This document shows, piece by piece, positions 8,017 through 16,429 of a stretch of DNA of 60,717 nucleotides. Numbering within the stretch: position 1 is the stretch's first letter; the number at the start of each line of letters is the position of its first letter. Both the position numbers and the translations under genes were made by a program. The notes under the pieces were generated by a model, which saw nothing but the letters and a program-made list of their open reading frames with translations, had not been told where the DNA came from and searched no databases. This DNA is from an uncultured Bacteroidia bacterium (lineage in GTDB: Bacteria; Bacteroidota; Bacteroidia; Bacteroidales; UBA932), in the NCBI GenBank assembly GCA_902784435.1, contig CACZUR010000025.1:1-60717 (forward strand), read 5' to 3'.

Positions 8017-9162
8017 CTATTTCATCTCAAAATAGAACTTCCGGAGCCAATACTCCAGCAGGGGATCGATGACGGAAGGTTTGTCGTCCTCGTCGAACAG
8101 CAGGACTTCCTTCTTCATGAGGGCATCTTTCACCCGCTTGACGTTGGCCGATGAATTAAGTCCGTAGCGGCGGATTACCTCTGCAGAACTGAAGCGTGTA
8201 ACGCCGTCCAGGACGGCCCGGAGCAGATTCACCTGATGGTTGGTAAGGCTGTTCATGATGGCGATGAACGACGGCTCATGCACGGACAGGAGGCACTTGA
8301 GAGCCTCCATGAGAACGGGTTCCAGGATGTAACCGCGGGTCATGGAGTCGCACAGGAAAGCAAAGTGGTTGATGTACCACAGATGGCCCCGGAACAACCG
8401 GCAGGCCCCCTGCAGCAGTTCCTTTTCCACCGACTTGCCGCCGGTCATGAAACCGCGGTACACGTATTCCACAATTTCCACTTCGTCTACCGGTGACAGC
8501 TTCACACGCTCCACCACCTTGCTGAACAGGCGGCTTCCCCGGAAAATGGCATTCATGGCGTTCACGCCCGAACCCACAAAGATATAGGAGAAGCGACGGA
8601 TGTCCCAGTTGTCCCGCAGTGAAGCATCCAGCGGACGCAGGAGGGCATCCGGATCTTCCAGCTGCCGGAGACAGTGGAATTCGTCCACGATGAGGATCAG
8701 CCGGTCTCCCCTGTCCCGGGCCATCCGGAACGGAAGGGACAGGAGGGCCGACACATCGGCCGCATCCAGGTCCCAGCCCAGCGAAAGCACCGTTCCCTTC
8801 TGCGAGAATGCCACCGGATCGAAGACAAAATGGGTTCCGGGCAGATAACGCTGGATGAGGCGCTCGTAGTCTTCCGGGGCCGAGGCCACCATCTGCAGCA
8901 GCGTAGAGCCCAGTTTTAGCAGGAAATCCTCCGGCGTACGCACGTTCAGGGCCGAAAACTGCCCCACCGTGAAGGCGGTTCCCCGCAGGCGCAACGTATA
9001 CAGCGTCTGCTGGATCAGGGAAGTCTTGCCGGCTTTGGGAGGCTCGTTCAACACAACGTGCTCCCCCTGGAAAAGCAGGTTTCCCAGGAGGGTCACGTCT
9101 TGTCGGCGGCCGATAAAGTTTTTCCCGCTTACATATTGTGCAAAAGGGAAATTGCTATCCAT
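8017..9162 (-). CDS. AAA-type ATPase (archaeal-ATPase-like)
   Basis: 381 residues. The N-terminal segment FIGRRQDVTLLGNLL leads to a P-loop NEPPKAGKTSLIQ; the first Walker A position is not Gly or Ala, as in other Bacteroidota members of this group. Walker B is LILIVDEFHCLRQL. The C-terminal third has a winged-helix-like stretch (SSAEVIRRYGLNSSANVKRVKDAL). Related proteins are often annotated as ATP-binding proteins of unknown role. It starts 1 nt inside the stop of the upstream membrane protein (TAATG), so the two are coupled. Function unknown; partner binding through the membrane protein is only a guess. Confidence 0.75.
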   Translation of the reverse strand: MDSNFPFAQYVSGKNFIGRRQDVTLLGNLLFQGEHVVLNEPPKAGKTSLIQQTLYTLRLRGTAFTVGQFSALNVRTPEDFLLKLGSTLLQMVASAPEDYERLIQRYLPGTHFVFDPVAFSQKGTVLSLGWDLDAADVSALLSLPFRMARDRGDRLILIVDEFHCLRQLEDPDALLRPLDASLRDNWDIRRFSYIFVGSGVNAMNAIFRGSRLFSKVVERVKLSPVDEVEIVEYVYRGFMTGGKSVEKELLQGACRLFRGHLWYINHFAFLCDSMTRGYILEPVLMEALKCLLSVHEPSFIAIMNSLTNHQVNLLRAVLDGVTRFSSAEVIRRYGLNSSANVKRVKDALMKKEVLLFDEDDKPSVIDPLLEYWLRKFYFEMK

Positions 9163-11246
9163 TATCCCAACTGAATGATGCCCAGGAAATACAGGACGAC
9201 GCAGGCGATGAGCGCCACGGCCAGAATACCCAGGATCCAGCCCCAGGCCTTGCGCCTACGGGCGGCAGGGTCTACGGAAGCAAGCTTGGGGAACTTGGCC
9301 AGCGAAGTGAGGGTCTTGCCGAACTTCACTCTCACCAGAGACTTGGCGTTGATGGCCCAGCCGTTGGCGTTGAGCACGGGACCCAGGTCCCGCGTGCGGA
9401 GCTTGCGCCAGGCGATGAACATGGACGGGCCGGAGATGAGCAGCAGCACCACGGCCACGATAACAAGTATCTGCCACCAGGTAAGATCTTTGAGAACAGA
9501 GGCGACACCAGCCAAGGCAACGCCAATAAAGCCAACAGCCATGCCTACCGCAGCGAAAATGCCGGCGTACTTGGCAATGTCGAAAGGTGCGGCGGGAGCC
9601 TGTCCGTCGGCCGTCTTGTTGGTGGCCTCCGTGAGACCGGCCATGGATTTCTCGTTCTTTTCGGCAGCCTTCTTGTCTATGCGGTCGTTCACCATCCGGG
9701 CCACCTTCTTATAAGGCGTCCAGAAGGCCTGGCGCACCGAGATGGGATTCTCTACGATGGCGCTTACCTTGGCGGTGTAGTCGTTGCCGTCCCGGTCATA
9801 GAAGACGGCGTTCTTGCCCACGCGGATACCGTCTACGTCGCCGTCCGTGAGCACGGCGGCAATGTTGAAGCTCTTGCCCAGCTTTTCGCTCACGCAGGAG
9901 CAGTACAGGATGTACATGCCGCTCAGGGAGGCGATTTCCGGGGACGGGCCCGCCACCTTCACGCACAGGTCTGTGCTGCGCTGGTCGATGTACAGGCGGC
10001 CGGCCTGGAACATGGCCTTGTGGGAAGGGTCGTAGAAGTCTGCCAGCACGGCATAGTTGTTCAGGAAGCGGTAGAAGTACTTGTTCAGGCGCAGGACCTT
10101 GTCCACCTCTTCGATGGAGAGGGCGTTGGCTTCCTCGGCCTTGTCCTTTTCCACCAGTGCCAGCAGGGCGGCCTTCTTGTCCTCTTTCAGGACAGCCTTT
10201 ACGGCCTCCAGGCCCAGACCTTCCACCTCGGCGCCCTTCTTGGCGTCCATCCAGGCTGTATAAGGGGCGAATTTACCCACCAGGGCGTTCCAGTCCGCTT
10301 CGGAGAGGGTCTCTTCCTTGAGGCCGGTGAGGGCCACCATAGCGTCTACGGAGGCTTTCCAGGCAGGGTTCACGGCCTTCAGGTTCAGTTTGCCGTCTGC
10401 GGCGGGCTTGGCCAGGGGCTGCAGGCCAATCTGGGCAGCGGCCTCCGACAGGTTGCCCTCGATGGCGGCAATCTGGTCTACGCTCACATCCACGGCGCCG
10501 GAGATGGCCGCATCGAAATTGATGAGCTTGCAGCGCATGAAATAGTCTGCCACCTTGGGTTGCAGGGCCTGTACGGAAGCGAGGGCATCGGCCGTCTTGT
10601 CCCCGAACGGGAACACTTCCGGGGTGCCGGCTGCCTGCCAGGCCTCGTAATCCGCGCAGGCGGCATAGAAAGCCTCTATCTGCTCCGCGGTGATGCCGGC
10701 GGCGCCGCTGCGGTCCACGGCGCTGGCCAGGGATGCAATGGTGCCGATGAGCGTGGCCGTAGCCTCGTCAGGCGCACTGGCGGGGGTGATGATGCCGTCG
10801 CCGTTGAACTGGGTTTCGGCAAAGATGCGGGTATTGTCGGCCGTATCCTCCAGCGCAATCTCCTCCTTCTCCAGGCCCAGATTCTTCAGGATCTGACGGG
10901 CCGATGCCTGCAGGCGGGCTCCGTCAGGGTCTTCCGCGTTAAAGTCTTCCAGTTTCAGGGAATCGGCCTCCTGCAGCAGCAGGTTGGCGTCTTTGAGGAT
11001 ACGGGTGATCCACTGGGAAGTCTTGATGACTTCGTCTACACGGATTTTTCCGTCGCCGTCCACGTCGATGAGTTTCAGGGTTTTGGCGTCGAATTCCAGG
11101 CCTTCCGTAGGGCAGCTGAGGACGGTCCACAGCTTACGGTCCAGCTGATACAGGTTGCGGATGTCTTCTCCGCTGGTGATCTTTACACGGACGGTGCCGC
11201 CCACCGGGGCGAACTGCCAGGGATAAGTTTCGGGGGATTTTTTCAT
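9162..11246 (-). CDS. EF-hand-containing membrane protein of unknown function
   Basis: 694 residues from the ATG at 11246. The upstream in-frame start at 11276 would lie at the predicted transcript start, so it is rejected. Near residue 60 a canonical 12-residue EF-hand loop, DVDGDGKIRVDE, has all calcium ligands in place; a weaker NGDG site occurs near 150. A long Ala/Glu-rich helical region follows. The last third has three or four membrane helices around WWQILVIVAVVLLLISG and GWILGILAVALIACVVLYF. No signal peptide is seen, so the large N-terminal part is probably cytoplasmic. I do not recognise the family. It is first in an operon with the ATPase and sirtuin. Confidence 0.75.
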   Translation of the reverse strand: MKKSPETYPWQFAPVGGTVRVKITSGEDIRNLYQLDRKLWTVLSCPTEGLEFDAKTLKLIDVDGDGKIRVDEVIKTSQWITRILKDANLLLQEADSLKLEDFNAEDPDGARLQASARQILKNLGLEKEEIALEDTADNTRIFAETQFNGDGIITPASAPDEATATLIGTIASLASAVDRSGAAGITAEQIEAFYAACADYEAWQAAGTPEVFPFGDKTADALASVQALQPKVADYFMRCKLINFDAAISGAVDVSVDQIAAIEGNLSEAAAQIGLQPLAKPAADGKLNLKAVNPAWKASVDAMVALTGLKEETLSEADWNALVGKFAPYTAWMDAKKGAEVEGLGLEAVKAVLKEDKKAALLALVEKDKAEEANALSIEEVDKVLRLNKYFYRFLNNYAVLADFYDPSHKAMFQAGRLYIDQRSTDLCVKVAGPSPEIASLSGMYILYCSCVSEKLGKSFNIAAVLTDGDVDGIRVGKNAVFYDRDGNDYTAKVSAIVENPISVRQAFWTPYKKVARMVNDRIDKKAAEKNEKSMAGLTEATNKTADGQAPAAPFDIAKYAGIFAAVGMAVGFIGVALAGVASVLKDLTWWQILVIVAVVLLLISGPSMFIAWRKLRTRDLGPVLNANGWAINAKSLVRVKFGKTLTSLAKFPKLASVDPAARRRKAWGWILGILAVALIACVVLYFLGIIQLG

Positions 11247-11286
11247 ATAACGGGTGCTTTGTGATTTTGCTAACAAGCTTGTTTCG

Positions 11287-11294
11287 CAAATGTA
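11287..11294 (-). promoter_or_regulatory. -7 box of the EF-hand/ATPase/sirtuin operon
   Basis: Minus-strand TACATTTG. Transcription would begin near 11281, giving a leader of roughly 35-40 nt to the ATG at 11246. It forms a perfect inverted repeat with the divergent box at 11309-11316. Confidence 0.7.
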
Positions 11295-11308
11295 ACAAAA
11301 TTTTTTCT

Positions 11309-11316
11309 TACATTTG
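11309..11316 (+). promoter_or_regulatory. -7 box of the BACON lipoprotein/M6 protease operon
   Basis: Plus-strand TACATTTG, 22 nt before the ATG at 11339. It lies 14 bp from its mirror copy on the other strand, so the two polymerase footprints overlap. Confidence 0.7.
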
Positions 11317-11338
11317 TACGTTATCCGAAGAAAAACTG

Positions 11339-12580
11339 ATGAGAAACAACTTCCTTTTCAAAGCCTCCCGGGTACTGGCCGTTGGACTCCTGTCCCTCGC
11401 AGCCATCTCTTGCGTCCTGGCAGAATCCGAACGCGTGCCGGAGGTATTCCAGATGAATCCGTCGGCCACAGACCTTTCGGCCTTCCAGACCAGTATCAGC
11501 GTCACGGTACAGTGTGACCTCCACTGGACGGCACAACTGCAGGATACCTCCTGGGGCAGCGTTGCCATCAACAGCGAGAAAGAAGGCACTGGAGGCAGTT
11601 TCATGGTTACCCTCCAGCCCAACCTGACGGAAGAGGAGCGCACCAACACCATCATCCTCAAGGCCGGTAAGTCCGAACTCAAACAAACTATCCGCCAGGG
11701 AGGTCTGGGCACGTTCTTCAGCCCCCGGAAAATCCAGCTTGCGGGAACGGCGGAAGCCTCCGTCAGCTTTAACAGCCCCCTCTCCTGGAAAGCCCAGCTG
11801 GTGGGAGACCCCGACTGGCTCACGCTTACCCGAAGCAACGGCTCGGGAGGCAACTCTCACATCGTTTGCGTAGCCAAGGATGAGAACGTGAACGTGGGTT
11901 CCCGCGAAGCCGTCATCCGGGTGACCATCGGCGAGTCCCAGGTGGACATTCCCGTGGTGCAGGCCCAGAAAGACGTCATCCTCACCGAGGACGGGGCCGA
12001 TGTCGCCCTTTACTACGACGACGCCTCCCTGACCGTGCACACGCAGTACAACGTGGAATACAAGATAGAGACATCGGCCTCCTGGATCAGCCACGTGAGT
12101 ACTAAGGCGCCGCTGCATACGGCCGCCGAAGTCTTTGCGCTGGAGCAGAATACAGCGCCGCAACCCCGCAGCGCGGAAATCCGTTTCACGGACAAGGCCA
12201 ACCCGGAGACATCCCTGGTGGTCAAAGTGACCCAGGGCGGCAAAGATCCCATCCTGAGCGTAACGAAGCCCGGTTTTTACGGCATCGACGGCGTGAATTA
12301 CCGCAAAGGGGAAGACGGCTTCAACCAGTCTTCCGTCCGGGAAGCGGCCGGCGAACCGCTCCGCTTCCGGCTGCTGAATGCATCGGCCCTGAAGGCCGTC
12401 ACCGTCAGCGGACTCAAGGAAGATACCACGCGGGGCAGTCAGATGATCCTGCAGGTGAAAGTTCAGGAAAAAGCCAAGGTACTGTATTCCAATTACATTA
12501 CTACAACCGTGCTGGAAGTGAAAGACGGCACCTATTGGTTAAAAGAAAGCGACGCAACCTATTTCGTCCTCAAAAAGTAA
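11339..12580 (+). CDS. BACON-domain surface lipoprotein
   Basis: 413 residues from the ATG at 11339. This start places a type II signal (MRNNFLFKASRVLAV to LSLAAISC) directly at the N-terminus and suits the promoter at 11309. Several BACON-type repeats of about 85-90 residues follow, with the motif of a Trp after a short strand (LHWTAQL, LSWKAQL, ASWISHV) and repeated VTVQ/VTQGG ends. BACON domains are carbohydrate- or mucin-associated modules in Bacteroidota outer-membrane lipoproteins. The M6 protease starts 6 nt downstream, so both probably work at the surface together. Ligand unknown. Confidence 0.8.
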   Translation: MRNNFLFKASRVLAVGLLSLAAISCVLAESERVPEVFQMNPSATDLSAFQTSISVTVQCDLHWTAQLQDTSWGSVAINSEKEGTGGSFMVTLQPNLTEEERTNTIILKAGKSELKQTIRQGGLGTFFSPRKIQLAGTAEASVSFNSPLSWKAQLVGDPDWLTLTRSNGSGGNSHIVCVAKDENVNVGSREAVIRVTIGESQVDIPVVQAQKDVILTEDGADVALYYDDASLTVHTQYNVEYKIETSASWISHVSTKAPLHTAAEVFALEQNTAPQPRSAEIRFTDKANPETSLVVKVTQGGKDPILSVTKPGFYGIDGVNYRKGEDGFNQSSVREAAGEPLRFRLLNASALKAVTVSGLKEDTTRGSQMILQVKVQEKAKVLYSNYITTTVLEVKDGTYWLKESDATYFVLKK

Positions 12581-12586
12581 GGTCCT

Positions 12587-15199
12587 ATGAAGCGATATAT
12601 CCTCTCTGTTCTTGCAGTACTCTGCCTGGGATTCACGGCCCTGGCCGTGCCCGCCAAACCCGGCGCCTTTACCTATCGGCAGCCGGACGGAAGCATCGTG
12701 CGCCTGGAACGCCACGGTGACGAATTCTTCAACTGGACCACCCTGGCCGGCACTACGCAGGTGGTGGCCAAAGGAGCCGACGGCTTCTACAGGCCTGCCG
12801 TCCTGAGCTCTCAGGCCCGCGAGCGGGCTCGGGAGCGTCGCCGGGAAGTGAACCGTCAGCGCAGCGCCACCCTGCCCCGTACCCATACGGACAATCCCAT
12901 CACCCACGGCGAGCGCCACATCCCGGTAGTCCTGGTGGAATTCAAGGACGTGAAATTCACCCTGACGGAAGTCAATGACCGGTTCAACGCCTTCCTCAAC
13001 GAGAATGGATACTCCGCAGACGGCGCCACCGGTTCTGTACGGGACTACTACATGGACAACTCCCATGGGGAGTTCGCCCCTATATTCGACGTATACGGCC
13101 CCGTCACGCTGGACCGCGACATATCCTATTATGGCCAAGCTGTCTATCAGGACGGGGAAGTGACCGAAAATGACAAACAGCCGGAGCTGGCGCTTTACGA
13201 CGCCTGCCTGAAACTGGACGACAAGGTAGACTTCTCCATCTATGACACGGACGGTGACGGCCTGGTGGACATGACACTCTTCTACTATGCCGGCTACAGC
13301 CAGGCCGAGGGCGCTTCGGAAAACAGTATCTGGCCGCACCAGTACAGTGTCCAGTATTCGTCCAATGCCACGGCCCGGTCCCACAGGTTTGACGGCCTGC
13401 GGCTGGGCAAGTACTTCTGCACTGCCGAGCTCAAGGGCAACGAAGGCAGCGACATGTGCGGAATAGGCGTCACGGCCCACGAATTCGGCCATTCCCTGGG
13501 CCTTCCGGACTTTTACGACACCGATTACGAAGAAGAGGGTCAATCCGGCGGCCTGTACGACTTCTCCATCATGTGTTCCGGCTGCTACCTCAACGACAGC
13601 CGTACGCCGCCTTATTACAATGCCGAAGAACGCATCTACCTGGGCTGGCTCATTCCCGAAGACATCCCCGAGATTCCCGCGGGAAGCCTGTCCTTCAGCT
13701 CCATCAAGGACGACATCGCATACCGGAGCTACACGGAAACCGAAGGCGAATATTTCCTGTACGAATGCCGGGACGGCAGCGGCTGGGACAAATACCTGCC
13801 CAAGGGCATGGTGGTATACCATGTGGACAAGTCCGAGAGCCGGGAAGTGGGCGGCATTACGCCGTACAGGCATTGGATGGAATGGAATCGTTACAATGCC
13901 ATCAATGCCTACGGCGACCACCCCTGTTTCTATGTGGTTCCTTCCTACAAGCAGAGTTCGCTCAATTTCAAGGGACAGCTCAGCGAAATGCCCTTCCCCG
14001 GTAGCCGGAATGTGACGGATTATTCGCCCGTAGACTGGGAAAACAACGAAACGGGGCTCACGCTCAGCAGCATCACCTATGCCGACGGGAAGGTGAGCCT
14101 GACGGCCAACTACACCATCAGCAAAACCCTGAAAGGAACGGTGACCTCCCCGGGCGGAAAGGGCGTTCCGGGGGTGTATGTGTCCCTGCAGGCTCCTTCT
14201 TCGCCCAAGGCTCCCCGTCTGGCGCCGCGCATTATTGACCGGCGCAGCGGCAGTTCGGACAGCTATGAGGCGGTGACCGATGCCGATGGCCGCTTCACCA
14301 TCGACCTGGCCACCTTCGAGGCCGACAACGCGCGCCTCTACCTGAGCAAAGACGGCTACCAGTCCCAATCGAAGGACATCACGCTCCGAAAAGGCATCAC
14401 CACCGTAAAACTGGTGCTGTACCCCGAGGGAAGCGAGAACGAAATCGAATACCAGTATTACGACGAGAACGCAAAGACCTATATGTACGGCGACGGCAAG
14501 AGCACCTCGCTGATGGCGGCCTTCCGCATCCCGGCAGAAGAGCTTCCGGAGCAGGGCGGCTACCTGAACTCCATATCGTTCATCCCCTCTTTCCCCGCCA
14601 CCTATTACCTCATCGTGGACTCCGGCTCCCAGCGTATCCTTACCCACGAGATAACGGATGTCGGCAATCCTGGCGACCTTCATACCGAAGACCTGTACGA
14701 GCTGCAGGTGGAATTCCCCGCCGGCGAAGACCTGTACATTGGCTATGCCCTGAAAAACGCAGACTGCCCGGACGATTATAAGGGTTATCTCTTCTATGCG
14801 TCCGAGGGCGGCGGAAACCTTTATTTAAGTAATCTGGACCTGCAACAGAGCCATTGGGATGGTCCCGACACCCAGTATTATCTGGACCTGAAAGCATCGG
14901 CCACCCTCCGCCCCAAAACCGACGACGGAGGCCAGGAAATCGAGACCTTCGGGCAGATGGGTATCTGTGCTATCCAAGACCCGGAAAAGGGCAGCTATAC
15001 AGCGGGATACGCCTTCCCGCTCACCCTGGACCTTCCCGATGACGTTACTCCTTCGTCCGTGAAATGGACCCACAACGGCCGGGATGTTTCCGGCGCCAAG
15101 TCCGTCACCCTTACTACGGGGCAAAACACCCTCACGGCCGTGCTCAAACTGCCTGACGAATCGATGGAAACGCTGGAACTGCAGCTGAATGTGCAATAA
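12587..15199 (+). CDS. M6-family secreted metalloprotease
   Basis: 870 residues with a Sec signal (MKRYILSVLAVLCLGFTALA). The catalytic centre is AHEFGHSLGLPDFYD, an HExxHxxGxxD zinc site of M6 (immune inhibitor A) enzymes. The downstream FSIMCSG supplies the Met-turn. After the protease domain (about 90-500) comes a carboxypeptidase-regulatory-like sandwich (GTVTSPGGKGVPGVYVSL to TDADGRFTIDL, about 515-615), then beta-rich modules. No type IX sorting domain is evident at the C-terminus. It follows the BACON lipoprotein in the same transcript. Substrate unknown; host or dietary protein is a reasonable guess. Confidence 0.88.
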   Translation: MKRYILSVLAVLCLGFTALAVPAKPGAFTYRQPDGSIVRLERHGDEFFNWTTLAGTTQVVAKGADGFYRPAVLSSQARERARERRREVNRQRSATLPRTHTDNPITHGERHIPVVLVEFKDVKFTLTEVNDRFNAFLNENGYSADGATGSVRDYYMDNSHGEFAPIFDVYGPVTLDRDISYYGQAVYQDGEVTENDKQPELALYDACLKLDDKVDFSIYDTDGDGLVDMTLFYYAGYSQAEGASENSIWPHQYSVQYSSNATARSHRFDGLRLGKYFCTAELKGNEGSDMCGIGVTAHEFGHSLGLPDFYDTDYEEEGQSGGLYDFSIMCSGCYLNDSRTPPYYNAEERIYLGWLIPEDIPEIPAGSLSFSSIKDDIAYRSYTETEGEYFLYECRDGSGWDKYLPKGMVVYHVDKSESREVGGITPYRHWMEWNRYNAINAYGDHPCFYVVPSYKQSSLNFKGQLSEMPFPGSRNVTDYSPVDWENNETGLTLSSITYADGKVSLTANYTISKTLKGTVTSPGGKGVPGVYVSLQAPSSPKAPRLAPRIIDRRSGSSDSYEAVTDADGRFTIDLATFEADNARLYLSKDGYQSQSKDITLRKGITTVKLVLYPEGSENEIEYQYYDENAKTYMYGDGKSTSLMAAFRIPAEELPEQGGYLNSISFIPSFPATYYLIVDSGSQRILTHEITDVGNPGDLHTEDLYELQVEFPAGEDLYIGYALKNADCPDDYKGYLFYASEGGGNLYLSNLDLQQSHWDGPDTQYYLDLKASATLRPKTDDGGQEIETFGQMGICAIQDPEKGSYTAGYAFPLTLDLPDDVTPSSVKWTHNGRDVSGAKSVTLTTGQNTLTAVLKLPDESMETLELQLNVQ

Positions 15200-15201
15200 A
15201 A

Positions 15202-15233
15202 TTTGGCGGGATAAAAAAATCTTTCTATCTTTG
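15202..15233 (+). promoter_or_regulatory. Promoter of rpsU
   Basis: TTTG at 15202-15205 and TATCTTTG at 15226-15233, 20-nt spacing. The -33 box directly follows the stop codon of the M6 protease gene. Confidence 0.85.
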
Positions 15234-15247
15234 CACCCCAATTAAGA

Positions 15248-15258
15248 AAAAGGAGGTG
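15248..15258 (+). promoter_or_regulatory. Strong Shine-Dalgarno of rpsU
   Basis: AAAGGAGGTG lies 8 nt before the rpsU ATG and is nearly fully complementary to the 16S 3' end. It is the only such site noticed in the window. Bacteroidota ribosomes normally hide the anti-SD with the help of bS21, so an SD kept on rpsU itself fits published bS21 autoregulation in this phylum. Confidence 0.85.
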
Positions 15259-15266
15259 TAAAAGCA

Positions 15267-15461
15267 ATGATCATCGTTCCCATCAAAGAAGGCGAAAACA
15301 TCGAAAGAGCCCTGAAAAAATTCAAGCGCAAGTTCGAGAAAACCGGTGCCGTCCGCGAGATGCGTTCCCGCAAGAACTTCGAGAAGCCTTCCGTCAAAAA
15401 GCGCATGGCGCTCCAGAAGGCTATCTATGTTCAGCAGCTTCGTCTTCAGGAAGAGCAGTAA
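15267..15461 (+). CDS. rpsU: 30S ribosomal protein S21
   Basis: 64 residues: MIIVPIKEGENIERALKKF matches the bS21 N-terminus and is followed by a basic helix pair (FKRKFEKTG, MRSRKNFEKPS, KKRMALQKA). It sits at the 16S 3' end near the anti-SD. It is monocistronic, with its own promoter and terminator. Confidence 0.96.
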   Translation: MIIVPIKEGENIERALKKFKRKFEKTGAVREMRSRKNFEKPSVKKRMALQKAIYVQQLRLQEEQ

Positions 15462-15483
15462 GTTTCTTACACCTTTTTCTATA

Positions 15484-15516
15484 AAACGGTTCCCTTCGCG
15501 GGAGCCGTTTTTGTTT
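15484..15516 (+). terminator. Terminator of rpsU
   Basis: Stem ACGGTTCCC/GGGAGCCGT (one G-T pair) with a TTCG tetraloop, followed by TTTTTGTTTTT. Classic intrinsic terminator about 25 nt after the rpsU stop. Confidence 0.9.
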
Positions 15517-15578
15517 TTGGCACGGCTCTTGCATTACATGGAATCAGGTTAGTTTTAGTTGGTTTAGTTAATAATAGG

Positions 15579-15616
15579 TAAAAAGGCGGCGGCTCTGATG
15601 AGTCGCCGCCTTTTTG
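15579..15616 (-). terminator. Terminator of the lptB operon
   Basis: Stem AAAAAGGCGGCG/CGCCGCCTTTTT with a 12-nt loop, just past the lptB stop. On the minus strand the T run follows the stem; it is symmetric enough to work both ways. Confidence 0.85.
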
Positions 15617-15621
15617 TTTGA

Positions 15622-16425
15622 TTAAACCCCGTGCTCGCTTTCCACTTCCCGGCGGGCACGTTCCACAGACTTGGAGCGCTTGAGCACGAATCCGGAGCCC
15701 AGGTATTTGGTGCGCACGTCTTCGTCGGCCGCCAGTTCTTCCGGCGTGCCGGCCTGCAGGATGACGCCTTCGTACAGGAGGTAGGCGCGGTCTGTGATGG
15801 CCAGGGTCTCACCCACGTTGTGGTCTGTGATAATGACGCCGATGTTACGGTATTTGAGCTTGGCGATGATGTACTGGATGTCCTCCACGGCAATGGGGTC
15901 TACGCCGGCAAAGGGCTCGTCCAGCAGGATGAATTTGGGGTCTACGGCCAGGGCGCGGGCAATTTCGCAGCGGCGGCGCTCACCGCCGGACAACTGGATA
16001 CCCAGGGACTTGCGCACCTTGGACAGGTTGAATTCGTCGATGAGCTGCTCCATCCGGGCCACCCGCTGCTCCTTGGTCATGTCTTTGGTGCTGTCGGAGA
16101 GCTCCATCACGGACATGATGTTGTCCTCTACGCTCATCTTGCGGAAGACCGATGCCTCCTGGGGAAGGTAGCCGATACCTTTCTGTGCCCGCTTGTACAT
16201 GGGCAGGTTGGTGAGCTCCGTGGCATTGCCTTCATCGTCGTCGATGAAGATTTGGCCGCCGTTGGGCTTGATCTGGCCGGTAATCATATAGAAACTGGTG
16301 GTTTTTCCGGCACCGTTGGGGCCCAGGAATCCCACGATCTCTCCCTGCTGTACCTGCATGGAAACGCCCTTCACCACCGTGCGGACGCCATATTTCTTGA
16401 CAAGTTGTTCTGCTCTTAAACGCAT
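15622..16425 (-). CDS. lptB: LPS export ABC transporter ATPase LptB
   Basis: 267 residues. Walker [10 protein letters not shown] near 34-42, Q-loop [11 protein letters not shown], signature LSGGERRR, Walker [14 protein letters not shown], switch His in ITDHN. The motif set and N-terminus ([15 protein letters not shown]) are typical of LptB, which drives LptFG to extract LPS from the inner membrane. It is about 25 residues longer than the E. coli protein because of a C-terminal tail ([19 protein letters not shown]), common in Bacteroidota. Last gene of the operon; 4 nt after dnaX. Confidence 0.93.
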   Translation of the reverse strand: MRLRAEQLVKKYGVRTVVKGVSMQVQQGEIVGFLGPNGAGKTTSFYMITGQIKPNGGQIFIDDDEGNATELTNLPMYKRAQKGIGYLPQEASVFRKMSVEDNIMSVMELSDSTKDMTKEQRVARMEQLIDEFNLSKVRKSLGIQLSGGERRRCEIARALAVDPKFILLDEPFAGVDPIAVEDIQYIIAKLKYRNIGVIITDHNVGETLAITDRAYLLYEGVILQAGTPEELAADEDVRTKYLGSGFVLKRSKSVERARREVESEHGV

Positions 16426-16429
16426 AGTT

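Noticed and set aside
9138-11264. 708-codon plus-strand frame opposite the EF-hand gene
   Set aside because: The minus strand has promoter, EF-hand loop, membrane helices and coupled neighbours; the plus frame crosses the divergent promoter.
12539-14683. 714-codon antisense frame over the M6 protease
   Set aside because: The protease has signal peptide, zinc site and Met-turn; the antisense frame has none of these.
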